Assembly: GCA_012510515.1 (NCBI GenBank)
Contig: JAAZHW010000048.1
Span: 1 to 14,936, forward strand
Origin: Parcubacteria group bacterium
GTDB lineage: Bacteria; Patescibacteriota; Minisyncoccia; UBA6257; JAAZHW01
DNA length: 14,936 nucleotides
Direction: 5' to 3'
In this document: positions 14,159 through 14,936 of the stretch, one piece after another
Position numbering within the stretch: position 1 is the stretch's first letter
Layout: each line of letters opens with the position of its first letter
Notes under the pieces: generated by a model
What the model was told of the DNA's origin: nothing
Database searches by the model: none
What the model saw: only the letters and a program-made list of their open reading frames with translations
Made by a program: the position numbers and the translations under genes

Positions 14159-14936
14159 TTATTTATAATATATTTTTGGTAAAAACCTTAAATCCAAATA
14201 TTGTAAATTTTCCAACAATATATTATCGTTCCAAACATGAAGCAAAATATCCATCGTCTCTTTTAATTTATCTTTAGAAATAAATATTTGAAAATTATTA
14301 TCAAACGAGTAAATAATATCATAAGTATTAATTTCTATTTGAGGTAAAGAAATTTTTTCTGATAAAAAATTTTTAATCTGCAATACCAAGAAAAAATTAT
14401 CCATAATTTTATTTCCTAACGAATATTTTTTATCACTAGTTTCTTTAATTAAAAAACTAATTACTTCCTCTTGAGGCGCAACCAAAAATAATATTCCATC
14501 TTTATCAAAATAAAAACAATCTTCATTTTCCAATCCAGAACAAAACTTACCTTCAACAACCCTTTCTTTTATATTAATGTTTATTGATTTATTCTTAAAA
14601 ATTTTTTGACACTCTATTGATTCAACGGGAGAAAAAGATTGTTTTAAACTTTGGCAATCATTAAAATTAAAAAATAATAAATTAGGTGGCAAAGAAATTA
14701 AAGAAAAAATTTTTTTATTATCAAAAATATCGTTAATTTTTTGAATTATATCATTTTGATTGATAAAATTCGTTTGAGAAACATTGATTTTTTGAATTTG
14801 AAATACTGACGAAAAAATTATTTCATAAGTAACCATAATAATAATTATTAAAATTAATATTATAAAAAAAATTAAACGTCTTTTTTTTCGTTTTTTTTGA
14901 ATTTTTCTTAATCGATAAGAATTGGAGGTAATAACA
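14159..14936 (-). CDS. ftsQ: FtsQ/DivIB-like cell-division protein, 5' end cut by window edge
   Basis: The reading frame stays open past the first internal ATG (14834-14836) up to the edge, giving at least 258 residues. The extra N-terminal part reads as a basic cytoplasmic tail (YRLRKIQKKRKKRR) and then a run of Ile/Leu/Phe, a membrane helix, so the internal Met is not the start. Next come a POTRA-type segment (IQKINVSQTNFINQNDIIQKI, and the NINIKERVVEGKF strand with its conserved Glu-Arg), a CFYFDKDGILFLVAP motif and the ending LQYLDLRFLPKIYYK, which resembles the last strand of FtsQ. FtsQ links FtsB/FtsL to the divisome. Two Cys close to FCSGLENEDCF may form a disulfide. The real start lies outside the window. 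The call is by pattern and topology; a generic POTRA membrane protein is the alternative. Confidence 0.78.
   Translation of the reverse strand, partial: VITSNSYRLRKIQKKRKKRRLIFFIILILIIIIMVTYEIIFSSVFQIQKINVSQTNFINQNDIIQKINDIFDNKKIFSLISLPPNLLFFNFNDCQSLKQSFSPVESIECQKIFKNKSININIKERVVEGKFCSGLENEDCFYFDKDGILFLVAPQEEVISFLIKETSDKKYSLGNKIMDNFFLVLQIKNFLSEKISLPQIEINTYDIIYSFDNNFQIFISKDKLKETMDILLHVWNDNILLENLQYLDLRFLPKIYYK

Overview
The window is an AT-rich (roughly 25-30% G+C by eye), gene-dense bacterial segment. It most likely comes from a member of the Candidate Phyla Radiation (Patescibacteria, Parcubacteria-like). Reasons: a complete inner-membrane type IV pilus (T4P) gene set with no secretin gene, small divergent PilM/N/O proteins, a pilin ending in an acidic Cys-flanked tail, and MurJ, FolD and FtsQ versions that depart from textbook sequences in ways I associate with this group. 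The placement is inference; there is no rRNA or other decisive marker. All proteins read through with the standard code, and UGA is used as a stop (folD).

Layout. Positions 1-283 hold no gene. They contain a G+C-richer block with a perfect 23-bp inverted repeat enclosing a second perfect hairpin, plus smaller inverted repeats. From 13257 down to 284 thirteen genes lie on the minus strand in close succession: pilM, pilN, pilO, a short pilP-like gene, pilB, pilT, pilC, pilin, pilD, a 155-residue membrane protein with a DUF4430-like outer domain, folD, murJ, lepA. Most gaps are 4-51 nt; the exceptions are 94 nt between pilM and pilN, a 4-nt ATGA overlap of folD/murJ and a 17-nt overlap of murJ/lepA. 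comF (13328-14062) is divergent from pilM on the plus strand. It converges on an ftsQ-like division gene that runs off the right edge; a 12-bp perfect G+C-rich hairpin sits between the two.

How the genes work together. PilM (cytoplasmic actin-like), PilN, PilO and the short PilP-like protein should form the alignment/platform-associated complex. PilB extends and PilT retracts the fibre through the PilC platform. PilD cleaves and methylates the pilin. No secretin (PilQ) is present, consistent with a single-membrane envelope. ComF next door is a competence-linked protein, so DNA uptake is a reasonable hypothesis for this pilus. The operon tail (folD, murJ, lepA) is housekeeping: one-carbon metabolism, lipid II flipping and translation.

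The most noteworthy points are the cruciform repeat at the left edge, the DUF4430-like protein embedded in the pilus operon, the candidate calcium loop in the pilin tail, a MurJ lacking three of the arginines essential in the E. coli protein, a candidate internal promoter for the pilin gene, and the absence of a convincing Shine-Dalgarno motif at nearly every start.
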